From Pyricularia pennisetigena (lineage: Eukaryota; Ascomycota; Sordariomycetes; Magnaporthales; Pyriculariaceae), in assembly GCF_004337985.1 (NCBI RefSeq), contig NW_021940919.1, positions 496,001-560,000 of the forward strand: a stretch of 64,000 nucleotides of DNA, read 5' to 3'. The position numbers were made by a program, and so were the translations under genes. Position 1 is the stretch's first letter. Every line of letters begins with the position of its first letter. The notes beneath the pieces are model-generated. The model made no database searches, was not told the DNA's origin, and saw nothing but the letters and a program-made list of their open reading frames with translations. Positions 20,950 through 32,200 of this stretch are shown piece after piece.

Positions 20950-22374
20950 TCAGTCATCTTTGTTATTGCTCGAGGCAGGCTGGTCCGATGGTTCCGTTGC
21001 CTGGGTCCCCTTGGCCTCCAGGTCCGCAGCCCACAACGCAGCGCCAACTGTAGTAGGGAAATGAGGGGGTGGCACCAGTCAGCGGGTTGTGTACACAATG
21101 TCTTATCAGGGTTTTCAAGAAGAAAGAAAAGGAGAAGAAAATTAACAGTGAAAAATGAAAAGCACCGGGCCTCTTTCAAACGTACCTGCGTTTGTGAATG
21201 AGAAGAACATTGAAGCGACCGGCACGATCTCCAAGAGGGTGGCTACCACACCAAAACTGGGGAACGGCAACCAGGCGAGCGTTAGCGCCACATAATATGG
21301 GAAAGTTTGCAAAACTGAAACGATTATATCCATCAAAGTAACGGTTCTGGGAAGTTCGTGACACTTACGCCGAGTAGGCTCCGGTGTGAGCGTGCAGCCA
21401 AGCACGCCTGCGTGAGGCCGACCAGGACTTCAGTTGGAAGTACTATCTCGGTCCCAGCCATCAACAAGTTAGTCTGGAGTCCTGCCACTCAGGGAAGCTC
21501 TTATCTCAAATGTTTGACGTACGCGATCATGGATACTTTGTCCCCTGTTACGGCCCTGAATGAGAATGAATATGATGGTGCCCACCACAGGGATGAAGTT
21601 GAGAGGCAGATACATAAAGTACCGGACCAGGGCCTTCGGGCTGAAGCGCTCAAAGGGAGACTTGACAATTTTTCCGAGCTTGGCAATGGGGTCGGAACCT
21701 GGTTGCAGCTCCCGGCCCTCCTGCACGATACTGGTGGCGCCCCTTGCCACCAGGGTACCATCAAAGGTGTCGAGCAATGCTTCCTGCAGGAGAAAGTTGC
21801 GCGAGATGACCGAAATAATGGTAGATGACTCGCTTAGGATCAGCAGAACTGTGGTGAAGACGGCAACTGGCCCGTTCACAAACACCAGCACCGTGAGCTG
21901 AGGCACGTAGGTGAAGATGAACATGGGCACCGTGACACCCACGGAGAGGGCTATGGTTGGTCCAATGCGGGACAGCAAGGGCTTCCAGAGCGAGCGGTGG
22001 GTTAGGAAGTAAAAGATACCCTGTAGAGTTGAAGGTTGATAGGCTTGTTAGCTCATCTCTGTCATCTGGAAACCGTCGATCCTGCCATATCCACTCTTTT
22101 GTTTTGTGCCCTTGGGGGCTTTGATTGATTGCTCAGTTCACAAACCTTGATGGGGTAAAGGTACGCGCCACTCTTGGTGGCATCGTTGACCAAATCCTTG
22201 GCTTGCTGGAAATCCTCCCTGCTATTGTTTTGTTTTGGAAGGTAGAGTTTCGCGCGTCAGTATGGGCGTATGGGTATCAATCAATGGGCCATGCATATCG
22301 CGCGACGGGAAAACCTACGCGACCTCTTGTGCCCTAGCCTGGACAGACGCAGCAATTCCTTGATTTTCAGACAT
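20950..22374 (-). CDS. RRT8: RRT8/EI24-like multi-pass membrane protein
   Basis: Six exons: 22319-22374, 22146-22218, 21523-22020, 21369-21442, 21186-21256 and 20950-21047, giving 289 aa. All five introns keep frame. The protein starts MSENQGIAASVQ and has several hydrophobic segments in exon 3 (VGVTVPMFIFTYVPQLTVLV, VNGPVAVFTTVLLIL, YLPLNFIPVVGTIIFILIQG). It continues with YFQLKSWSASRRRAWL and FGVVATLLEIVPVASMFFSF. The LPLNFIPVVGT segment is typical of EI24/CysZ-like proteins and the yeast outer-spore-wall family RRT8/LDS1/LDS2. The yeast members sit at lipid droplets or the forming spore wall. Assignment rests on motif recall; a general EI24-family call is safer than the yeast function. The donor after exon 2 (GTTTGT) is weak. 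Confidence 0.7.
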
Positions 22375-24639
22375 GATGATTTGATTTCGTTTCTTCCCTT
22401 ACAGGATTCGGAGAATTATTGGCGGCCTGGGTTCCGTGATGTGGTTGTAGGCACTCCGCCTACCAGGAGCACCAGATTCAGGTTATGATAAATGGGAAGT
22501 GGGGGGTTCCGAAGAAGCAATATTGTTGCTCTCCCTAATTTCGTGAAGAACCACACAAGGATGCAAACCTGCCCCTTGTCTTGCGAGAAAACAGCCCCAA
22601 CGAATCAGTGCTTTAAAGAGTGCGGCGTGGTTGATGGGTTTTTTCGGCGTGGCGGTCCACGGGCTGGAGAGCTGAGAAGGCAGCAGAGCTGTGAAGAGAG
22701 TTTGAATTCTCGAGGGTTATGGAGTTTGGAAGAATTTCGTCGGTAGGATCTTGCGGATATGATGCGGAGTGGCACGTCAACTTGGACAGGAGAAAGGTGG
22801 GTTGGATTTGAAAATAAACCAAAAGTGATGCAGAGGGCCGTTTGTTGAACTTTCCATCATCGACATTTCTTATGTACTGCACGCACCTTACCTCAAAGTG
22901 AGGTAGGATTGACCTAAAAAGCGCCCCTTCAAGACAAACGACTTCGTCGACGTCATCATTTGACCCGCCAAAAGGGCTGCCAGCTGAGCGGGCCAGGTCA
23001 CAGCATTAAGGTACAGGGCCACTTGAATGCCCTCCGCTCCAGCTCTACATGCCGCTTGACATTTTTGTCTCTGATTTGGACAGGCGAGCTTTCTGGGTGA
23101 CAGTGGAGCCCAGACTGAAGTTCAAGTGCAAAACATGCACACCCTCTCGTGCTGACCCTCGTTCTTTTTGCCTTCTGATGCGATCGCCGGATTGAACATC
23201 CAATTAATCGCTGACCACCACGGAACACGCAAGCGTGATTCCGTAGTCTCTGTCCATGTCGGCAGTGACCTTGCCCCGCGACCGTAGAGCCGGTGGGGCG
23301 CAGGTCTACCTTAGGACATTATCTCGAAAGGACCTGTCTCCACTGTTGTGCACTTGGAACCCACAAAAAAGGGCCTCAGTAACCACAAGCAGCTGCATGC
23401 TGCATCAAAGAAATAGCAACTTGCCCGCCAATCAAAGCGAGCAGCGCATCCTGATTTGACTGATGCTTGAGATGAGGTTCAATAATTTAAGCTTGAAGTT
23501 GGTTTGAGCCGACTCGAACTTGATCTAATCAGGACCCTTTTCGCTTGCCCATGCTCGTACGATCCCCTAGTGAAGCCATACCATTTTCTGTCTAGACTAC
23601 GCTAGACCCTGAAATTGTGGTTTTGGCAACTTCTGTAGTTGAACGTTGACTAATTCTAGGTGCGCTTTGGCAATCTAGCCCATAGTGCTTGCCTCAACTA
23701 TCTAGGACCCCTCACCCAGAAGCAACTTTGGCCATGCCACTTTCTATGAAAGAAAAAAAAAAAAAAAGAATCTGTTCATAATAACCCATTATTACAGGGT
23801 TGTACACTTGCTCGCAAGCCATCCCTTTTTCATCCAGGCCTGCAGAATCTTAAGGGGGAAAAGTAACAATAGGTCTGCCCAACAGGGCGTGGCAGAAATG
23901 CCACGGCTCGGAAAGCGCACTTGTTATCAAACAACCAAAAAAGGGAGGAGCACGATGATGGGGAAGAGAAGTAATGTATGCGCACAACGGATCAGCCGGC
24001 GGGGTGCTTGCCGGGCCTCGAGAAACAAAATCGTCCTTGCAAGGATAACAGACTGGATCCCCTGATGCCCTGTTCGCCTTCGTTGTCTAAGAAAAGCAAT
24101 AGAGTGAAAGGGGCTTGCAATTGTACTTTTCGCTTTCTGTCCCGAGCCCTCCCCCTCGCCTCTAACCCTGCCAAGAAAAAAAAGACATGGCGAGAGCGTC
24201 ACTTTGGATTATCTCTTGATGGTCCACAAGTGAGAAAGAAAGAGGTCTTGGACAAGACTAAAAACCTGTATATCAAGGGCATCATCTGGCCCTCTGTCTC
24301 GTCCCTGATTCCCCAATGTCTTGCCTACCCACCAGCTTTGCTTTCCACCAAACTAAACCTCCGCCCTATCTGGCCAGCGCTAGAAGCGATCCAGTCATGA
24401 TGCACATCCGGACTACCAAGTTCTTCAGAAGGGCTCGCCGAGCCCGTCGCCGAGCAACTGTCTGGTCACCAGTGAGGTTGACCCTCACCTTCGACAAAGA
24501 CACCCGCCAAGCCAATTTTATCGTGCGCAGCCAGCGGGCGTCGTACAATCAAAACACCAGGACGCTCACGATCACGCGTTTTTCAGCAGTCAGACCGGCC
24601 GGCTCATTGTCGTCATGATTCGAGACACAGCTTGCTCTG
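22375..24639. other. Intergenic region
   Basis: No convincing gene. It includes a small palindrome TACCTCA-AAG-TGAGGTA near 22891-22907 and an A-rich tract near 23751-23768. A plus frame at 24316-24618 (Arg-rich, 100 codons) has no recognisable features and may be chance. Confidence 0.45.
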
Positions 24640-26020
24640 GAAGTGAGCCTGTCCCCTTTGTTATCGAGGAGCCAGCATATTGATCCTTCTACTCCGCCTT
24701 CTACGACATTCACAGCTATCAGCCCATGTATATCACAACTTCACAGCTTCTTCACCTCATACCCACAGTGTGGTTCTCCATTTTATTCTCCCTGCAATGG
24801 TTCCAGTCGGTGCCTTGGTGAGCCTCTACCGCTACGAGCAGGCATGCCTCACAGCCCGCGGCAGCTGTGGCGATCTCCCTTCTTTAGCTCGAACGCCGTG
24901 CCCCATTCTCCAGACTATGTATCCCCAGTGGCTATGTTGCATCCAGCCATAATGCTGGGCACACCTCAGGGTTCCCTCCACTGGGGTACGTCAAGGATCA
25001 TGCGCCTCCGCGCTCTTTTCTCAACAACAGCCACTGGCGGGACTTTGCCGACACTATTGAATTCTCCAGCGCGCACCTCTGCCTTTGCATACAATATGCC
25101 GGCGTACTGGGCTCTTCAAGGCTCGAGCCTCGTTTCTTTTCATGCATTTACCCTCGATTGAATGCCCACCAACTTATCATTGGCTTCGGCTTTGGCTCGG
25201 GGCATCTGTCCCACCTGCCCGCCGCGGACGGCCATGATCGCGAGTGTCGGCGCGTTCCTCATGAATTCCTGCTACAAGGCTAGACCATATCCTGTGCCAG
25301 CTGGAGCTGGAAGGCAACGCTAGCCCGCCCTTCACCGACCTGCACACCGGCTATCACAACGCCCTCTTCATGCTGCGGCTCATGCGCCAGGCCGTCTAGA
25401 GTGCAGGCGCCGCGAGGCGATCCCTTGGGGATTCTTCTACCCCAGCCGGTCACCACTCATGATCTGGGTTGTTCTGAGGATGGAGCCGAGGACGTCAGAT
25501 ATCGGCCATCATTATATGCACAAGATCGAGATGCTTTGACGGCCCAACGCAGTAGAGGAAGACGTTGAACTGCTGCCCGAGATGGCTCTGCTTTGGCCCG
25601 AGGCGTCGGCAGCGCCGCTCGGCACCGACAAAAGTAAGCCCACTCCTGACCGCTAGTTTATCCAACATTTTTTTCATTCTGAATTACATCAGAGTCTGCA
25701 ACAGATCTTCTGGTGTATCAAAGCTAGGCATGTTTCCTTGCTAACAGCCATAATCGAAATAGGAACCTTGCAGACACCATCAACTGAGAGCTCTGAGCAA
25801 TCCCGACCTATCAATATGGCGACGTCACGCTTGGACATGGTCGTCGGCAAGTCCCGCGCAGCAATGCAGACCGCCACGCTGTCTCCAGAGGGGCCGCTCC
25901 TACGTCGTTCTCTGCCTGCAGCATCTGCATGTGTACCCTGCCAACGCACTCGCATCTTGCCGGTACATGCTGCCGTTGGTGGAGAAGGTGCTGTTGAGGC
26001 CCGAGTCGCTTGCGGCTTGA
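24640..26020 (+). pseudogene. Decayed coding region, unidentified
   Basis: Protein-like segments occur in several plus-strand frames separated by stops. The segments include DHILCQLELEGNASPPFTDL and GYHNALFMLRLMRQAV (ending in a TAG at 25398-25400), and a later one, YVVLCLQHLHVYPANALASC then YMLPLVEKVLLRPESLA, ending at 26018-26020. The first part (24643-25161) is also open for 172 codons. The helical, Leu-rich segments recall the middle-homology region of fungal Zn2Cys6 transcription factors, but no zinc cluster is visible, so this is only a guess. Multiple stops and frame changes argue for a pseudogene. Confidence 0.35.
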
Positions 26021-26031
26021 GATCTGTTGGG

Positions 26032-26077
<46 letters not shown>

Positions 26078-26510
26078 TTTTCTTTTTGGCATCGGGTGGG
26101 TGAGTTTTTGGAGCGTGCAAAGGATACCATTGACCCTATTTTACTTCCTGTTTCTGTATCTGGAGTGGTTGTCTGCGTAAACTTGTTTTTATCTGGGGTT
26201 GCTTGGCTTTCTTTGGGGGACTTCCGTTGGCGTGGCATGTTAATGCTCGGGCTTTGGCTTTTTTGCTCGAGGGTGTTGGCGGTTATGGTAATGAGTATTG
26301 GATGGATTATGATTGGTTTGCGGAAGGTTTCTCTCACTTTTACTTGGATGACGTTAGACTATTATGAACTTTCCTTTGTTCATTTCAAAGGGTACTGCCA
26401 TCTGGCATCATCTGCTTGGACAAGTTTCTTTTTTTCATTTTTCTCTCTCTACGTCGTTGACACAATAGCAATTTCCTCGTCAATTCATAAAACTCATTTA
26501 GTCGTCAACA
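26021..26510. other. Intergenic region with (CT)n-(T)n tract
   Basis: Contains a roughly 30-bp (CT)n run followed by poly-T at 26038-26082. Beyond it is T/G-rich sequence without a supported gene; the 179-codon plus frame here starts inside the microsatellite. Confidence 0.5.
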
Positions 26511-27173
26511 TCATCCACACAGCCCAGTCGGGGAGGAATCGCACTCCTGCTCGTACACCAAGTTGACAATCCTGTTCCCATTCGCCTCCGTAAAACTGCC
26601 CTCCTGCCACTTGCTCTCAACGCAGTGTTTCAAAATATTGTCAAACATTTCCTAATCAAGAGAGGGGGTTGGTTGGGAACACGTCAGTGAGTGACAACAC
26701 AGTCAAGGCAAAAGGAGAGGGAAAAAAAGAGAGAGAGAGAGAGAGAAAAGAAGCAACGCAAAAGAAGCTAAGCCAGCCACAAAAAGCAAAAAAAGGGGGG
26801 AGTGAAAAAAGGAACTAACCAGACAATCATCAACAGCAATCCTGTCCTGCCTCACCCCATTCCTCGTGATGAGGTCGATCATGACGTGGGTGGATCCGTC
26901 GTCACTCCACTCGTCGTCGTTGCAGTAGTTGTGCAGCACGTCGGCCGAGCCGGCGCAGTCGGACCGGTCGGCACGGCACAGGCGATGGATTGCCGCCTCG
27001 GCGACGGAGCGCAGCGCGGCCCGCTTGGTTGCCGTGTTGGCCTCGAGCGGTGCCATCCACACGCCGCACTTGATGTTGCCCTGGATTCTGGAATGGGCCG
27101 AGACAGTGGGTAGGATGAGGACGAGGAGGAGGACGAGTGAGGTCATTAGGGCTTTGGCGTGCTTGAGCAACAT
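26511..27173 (-). CDS. Secreted eight-cysteine protein
   Basis: Two exons, 26820-27173 and 26511-26651, with a 168-nt intron (donor GTTAGT, acceptor GATTAG) that holds a (GA)n run. The product is 164 aa. A strong signal peptide (MLLKHAKALMTSLVLLLVLI followed by LPTVSA, cleavage probably before HS) precedes a compact, mostly non-repetitive domain with eight cysteines: IKCGVW, RLC, SDCAG, HNYC, DDC, KHC, QEC and GLC. An even cysteine count after the signal suggests four disulfides in the apoplast or cell wall. The splice junction DDCL/EMFDNILKHC reads smoothly. I do not recognise the family. An effector-like or wall-associated role is inference. The first Met starts the signal; a second Met nine codons on would also work. 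Confidence 0.75.
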
Positions 27174-28481
27174 CTTGAGAAGGTAGGTGGCGGAGGATTG
27201 CTTCTTCTTCTTCTTCTTCTTGTTCCTTTCTCGGAACCGTCTGATAACGGCTATGGGAGGATTGCGTGTTGGCTGCTTTTATTTGTTGTGGGTATTTCTT
27301 GGTTCAGGAGAGATGAAATGAGATGGTCTTTGAGAAATCTTCAGTGAAAGACGCAAGTGGTGTTTTTATGTTTGTCGTGCGAGAGTCTAGACCGAAGGCT
27401 TTTTGGTATGGGAGGCTGGCAGGACTTTCTTTTTGGGCTCTGGTGCAACAAATTTCAGCGATCACTCATTTTGATATACTCCGAATACTGATAAACCCGA
27501 GCCTCCGAATAAACGAGGAATGGACATGTTGTTTCTCACTTTTCCTCATAAAACTCCAATGTGTTGCAGCAAGTGACAGTTATCGCGTGAGAAAGGGCCA
27601 AGATTTCGAATGCAAAAAAATCTGCACAGTCAAAGCAGAAACTTGGGGCCACCAATGATGGCATAATGTCGATTGCTTGAGAGCTGACATCTTGCTTGCT
27701 TTGCTTCGGGGAAAAAAAAATGGCGGGGAAGTATAAGCCAATATGGAATATGGCGAGGCACGCACGGTGGCGTCGTCAATATCGTCGATGCGCGCAATGA
27801 GCCTGGCTGATAAACAGCACCTTGTAAAAACAACGAAAGCTAACGAATGCTCGCTATTTTCAACTTTTGCGTTTATTATTTTCCATACCGATGCTGCGTA
27901 TCAGATCTAATCTGGGAGTCACGGGCAGATGGCGCAGGATAGTCCCCCTAGTCGTCGAAGCGAGTAGACACAGTTAGTTACCTATTGGGATTTCGGATGC
28001 ATCTATGCTAATAACATTTCATCGTGCACTTCTGGCTATTCTTTCATCCAAAGAATCTTACCTGTCATCTAATTTGTTTTTCTTGGATCATGCGAGTACC
28101 CGACGACGTTGGTGCAACATCAGCAGAGATAAGCCACCCTCCAGGTTTGGATCAGAGGAGACGCACAGGGCAATTCTCAGTTACACACCATTGACATTCA
28201 GCCAGAAGAAATAACAGTTTATTCGGCTTCCTTTGGCCCCTAGATATGTTCTTCCTAACATGTTACTACTTAATGGCCGCTGGATCCAACACCGCTGTAA
28301 TAGAGCGGCATTATCCGTTTGAATTTGACCAGGAAAGTTGAAACCAAAATCCTGTTGAAACGTTGACGTATAGGAGAGACCATTGAATCCACTCCTCCCT
28401 TCCAGAGATAGGGCTCGCGTCACAATCGGCTGCTCAAATCTAGTTCGCCAGGCAACTCGCCGAATATCGTTGACCCGCAAG
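27174..28481. other. Intergenic region
   Basis: A (CTT)n-like run lies near 27202-27220, directly upstream of the secreted-protein start. The rest shows no gene, RNA or long repeat that I can support. Confidence 0.5.
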
Positions 28482-29247
28482 CTATGAAACGCATGGCTCA
28501 GCTACCTCACTTTGGGTAGGGGCAACGTTTTCTCCCCCAGTGGTCGTTCCAAAGCTGTCGAACGACGAGTTGTGCTGCCCGAAGTCAGCGTTTGCGAGCA
28601 GGCTGGAATACTGGTTGACGCAATCATCGTCGTCTTTTGCGTTGCTACCATCACTATCCGAGCTGAAAATGTTGTTGCGCATCATGTCGTAAAGCTCCTT
28701 CATGCTGAACTGTGAACCTCCATGGATGGGAGTGTGAATGTCGTGATGGGCCCTTCCTGACTGGGCTGCCGCTTCCGACATGACATACGGGATCGGCGGC
28801 GCCGTCATGCTGTATATGTACCTTGTGTCCCCGTACCGACCGCGGGCTGTGGTGATTTCTACGAAGTATCCCGTTAGTGAGTGCATTATATACTAAATTG
28901 AAGGCGGATGCTTCTTGTAAACCCGCATAAGACAAGCCAGGATTGTGATATGGAAATATAAACTGGGACTTTGATACATGACACATGAATTCAACTTGCA
29001 CTAATTTTTGGGGGGAGACCTAATGGGGAAAAAGAAAAGAAACGATAGAAAACTTACTATTTCTGTCTCTGGAGTTTAAGTGCACCACACAATACCCGAA
29101 AGCGGCGATGACGGCAAGGAACCCAGCAACTGCAGCGGAGCACATGAACCCCCACAGCATTGCTTGTACCATCTCTGTGGCCATTGTCTGTTCTGGTTGT
29201 TGCTGTTGCTGTTGCTGTTGCTGTTCTTGGTGACCCGGAATATACAT
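28482..29247 (-). CDS. Small single-pass membrane protein
   Basis: Two exons, 29058-29247 and 28482-28858. The 199-nt intron has donor GTAAGT and acceptor TTCGTAG. The product is 188 aa. A poly-Gln stretch (about residues 9-17) precedes one transmembrane segment (MLWGFMCSAAVAGFLAVIAA, residues 30-49). A basic stop-transfer region (NSRDRNK, ARGRYGDTRY) follows, then a hydrophilic, acidic tail with SDSDGSNAKDDDDC. The ATG at 29184 (MATEMVQAMLWGF) would omit the poly-Gln and is an equally good start. No family is recognised. The orientation suggests a short outside segment and a cytoplasmic tail. Confidence 0.55.
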
Positions 29248-32200
29248 TGCTCGTGGGACCGTCTGGATTGGATATTGTTTGCTGTTTTTTTTTTTCTTGT
29301 CAGATTTGACAAGGTCCCACTGTCAAGGCAGTCAAAAAAAAACCTAAAACAAAGACCTGCAGTCGATGGAATTGCGGGAACGTCTGACACCCAGGCGGGA
29401 GCGGGAGGTGCAAGCTTAAAAAGAGGGTCAGGGAATGTAAGTAAATAGTAATTAAGAAAAAAAACCAGACAAATAGAGAACTCGCAAGAGATAGGCAGGA
29501 GAAGGAGAGATCTGCATTCTTGTATATGCGGAGCTCCGCAGGGACTGTGGCGGCGAAAAGGGCGAGGCAAGGGTTTGAGACATGGTAAGTATATAATGTA
29601 CCTCACAATCTAAGGTATTCTAGGTGGTACAGTGAGATGCTTGTCGTAGTGATATCATGTCATGTCCTATAATGCTACCTTGGTCTCCAAGTATGTATAT
29701 CATCTATGCATTCTCGCTCGCTTTAGGCAATCTTTTTTTTTCTTCTTCTTCTTCTTCATCTGGTTTTGCTTCCAGTCAACCTACACACCTTGGTACGGTG
29801 TGTACTCGTTGCAAAATGCACCAAAAGCCGAAAAGAGCCGTTTCAGTACCTGGTAAGGTAAAAGGCATGCATGCATGTGTTGGCCTGCTGTGATTATCAC
29901 CACGGACTGCATGGTGCAGCTCATTTGCGCAAATCCTACTGGAACCTAATGTACAGTACAGGGTTTTCATAATCTGGTTCATGTTTGGCGCGCCCCCGTT
30001 ACAGAACCAAACTCACCCCTAAACTGGAATGTGGGCAAAAGAAGCAAAATTTTCCGAGGGCTTCGAAACATGTGAGTACTGTACAGGCACAAATCACAGG
30101 GCTTTACCGTCGTCTCCCCTCTCGCCAAGACCAGCCCAAGTCCATGGGTCGGTTTTTTCCGGTGAAAAGCTGCCGTTTGACAGACTGTTTGTTTTGTTGC
30201 TAGGTTGATTTCAATTAGCTAGTCCAAGTCAAATGACAGCTAGTTGGAAGGCTTGAGGGGCATGAGATCCTTCCAAACAAACAATCACAATCCCCGCGGA
30301 GACGACGATCGCGATCTGTCTTCCGTGCTCTATTCACCGGTCAAGGTCAAGGTCGTAGCCAAAAAAAAAAAAAAGGAAGTTTCGGGCCTTTCAACATGCT
30401 GGCCTGCAGGCTGCAGCCTCGTTTTGACATTTACTACTGCTATGTTATTGTGTAATTTGGATAAATAAAGTACTCGCAGGTATCAGTCAACTACGACGGT
30501 ATTATCACGCTCCAACGCGTGGTGCCCTACGCCTCAAACCCATCCATCCCCTCCCTGGCGCGCTTACTTAACTAGATCTGTGGTCGGTACCTGGTAGGCT
30601 CCCAAGGCACATACTGGGTGTGTGGCTGACAGCTGTCAACCATCGAATCCAAGACATGTAAAACGCCTCCAAGGTAATATGAGACGGGGATTGAACAGAC
30701 CTAACTGCATCATGTCAAATCGACAACGAGATTCCCGGATTACGATCCAGATCTCTCTTTGTCCTTTCCAAGGTCTCCTTCTCGCCAGACTGCCCCTACC
30801 CGGTTGACGAGAACTGTGAATGAATTTAAGGTAGAGTACATAAGCAAGCAAGGCACCGTGCCGAGTTTACCCCTCCATAATCCTTGGGCTAAATTTTGCT
30901 TCTTTAACTTTCAGTTCGGTTGTGATGAACCGCCTGGGCAGCAAGAAACAAGTCCTTTTTGAATGGCTGGTGGCCTCAATTAGCATGACTCCTGGTTCTT
31001 GGTGTGTTGCATTCGCAGAAAAACAATCTCATTAAAAGACTGAATCACACTGCACACAACCTATTCATGCATTGCTTGGTCGCCTACTCCGTATAACCCT
31101 AGTACTGTACAGGCTGTCGTACAGTACCGTACTTTTGTCACCTTGACTACCAACCAAGAATAAATATCAGACCTTCCCAAAACGGCCGCCTGCATTATAA
31201 GTACTTGATTGGACGGCGGGGGCGGCGACCACGCAGAACGATTCGTAACCCCTTTCACTGCAACACGTACCTACGCGGTAATTATTGGACTCATTACCTG
31301 GAAAGTTTATGTCCAGCAAGCCAAAGCTGCAGACAAGACGACATTTGCGTGCGTCCAAAAGTCTTCATCTTTAGTTTCTTCTTACTTTGTCCCCCTGACC
31401 AGTATACCCGTAGGAACTGATCAAGTTTGTCACAGGGGCTTATCAGCTGAGAAGCCTAGTACTTGGCGCCGGATTTGCCCCGATTCAACCTGCTCCTACG
31501 GTGAACTCTAGGAATACACATCCTTCAGTGCGCAGTAGCGCCTTTTTTTTTCTCAAAGCAACAAAAAAAGACAAGAGTCAAAAGTTCAAAGATACGGATA
31601 CGAAGTATAACAGGAGTTTACTACGGAGATATCCGTACGGGGAGAGAAATAAAAGCGAGAAGCAACTAAAATCAGAAAAAGCAAAAGAATTGTGCAGCCT
31701 TTTCTGCAGAATGTCGCCAGCAAGAGAAGCGAGTTGGTGAGCAAGCCACTTTCGGCTCCCAACAACGGTGGGTTTAAAGTGTAGGTAGGGGGGCTTTGAG
31801 TGGTGGGGTGTGCAGAACAGACGCGTACTCGACAAGATATTCAGGGTTTATTTGTCTAATCCGCAATTTCTACGGAGTAATCCCTTAAATGGGTCTGGGG
31901 TTCGAGGGCTGACAGCAGTCGCTTTTCCCGTTAGAAGCTGAATCCTTCAAGTCTTAATTTCGTTTCCCGCTTTTCTATCCCAGGAACCCGGAGCTGCATC
32001 CTTAGTCCGAGAAACAAAGATACGTTGCACAGGGGGGCTCTATATGTCGAGGACTGGCGGTGACCGCAGGGTAGGTAGTGATGGTGTACAGACTGATGGA
32101 GATGGATAATATACAATGTATCATATCAGCATGCTGCTGTATGAGACCCCTCACATCAAATTGCTGTTTATTATCCTCTCTTCTTAGGGGACAGACAAGA

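Noticed and set aside
26027..26566. 179-codon plus frame
   Set aside because: Its first third is translated (CT)n and poly-T, and it overlaps exon 2 of the secreted eight-Cys gene on the other strand.
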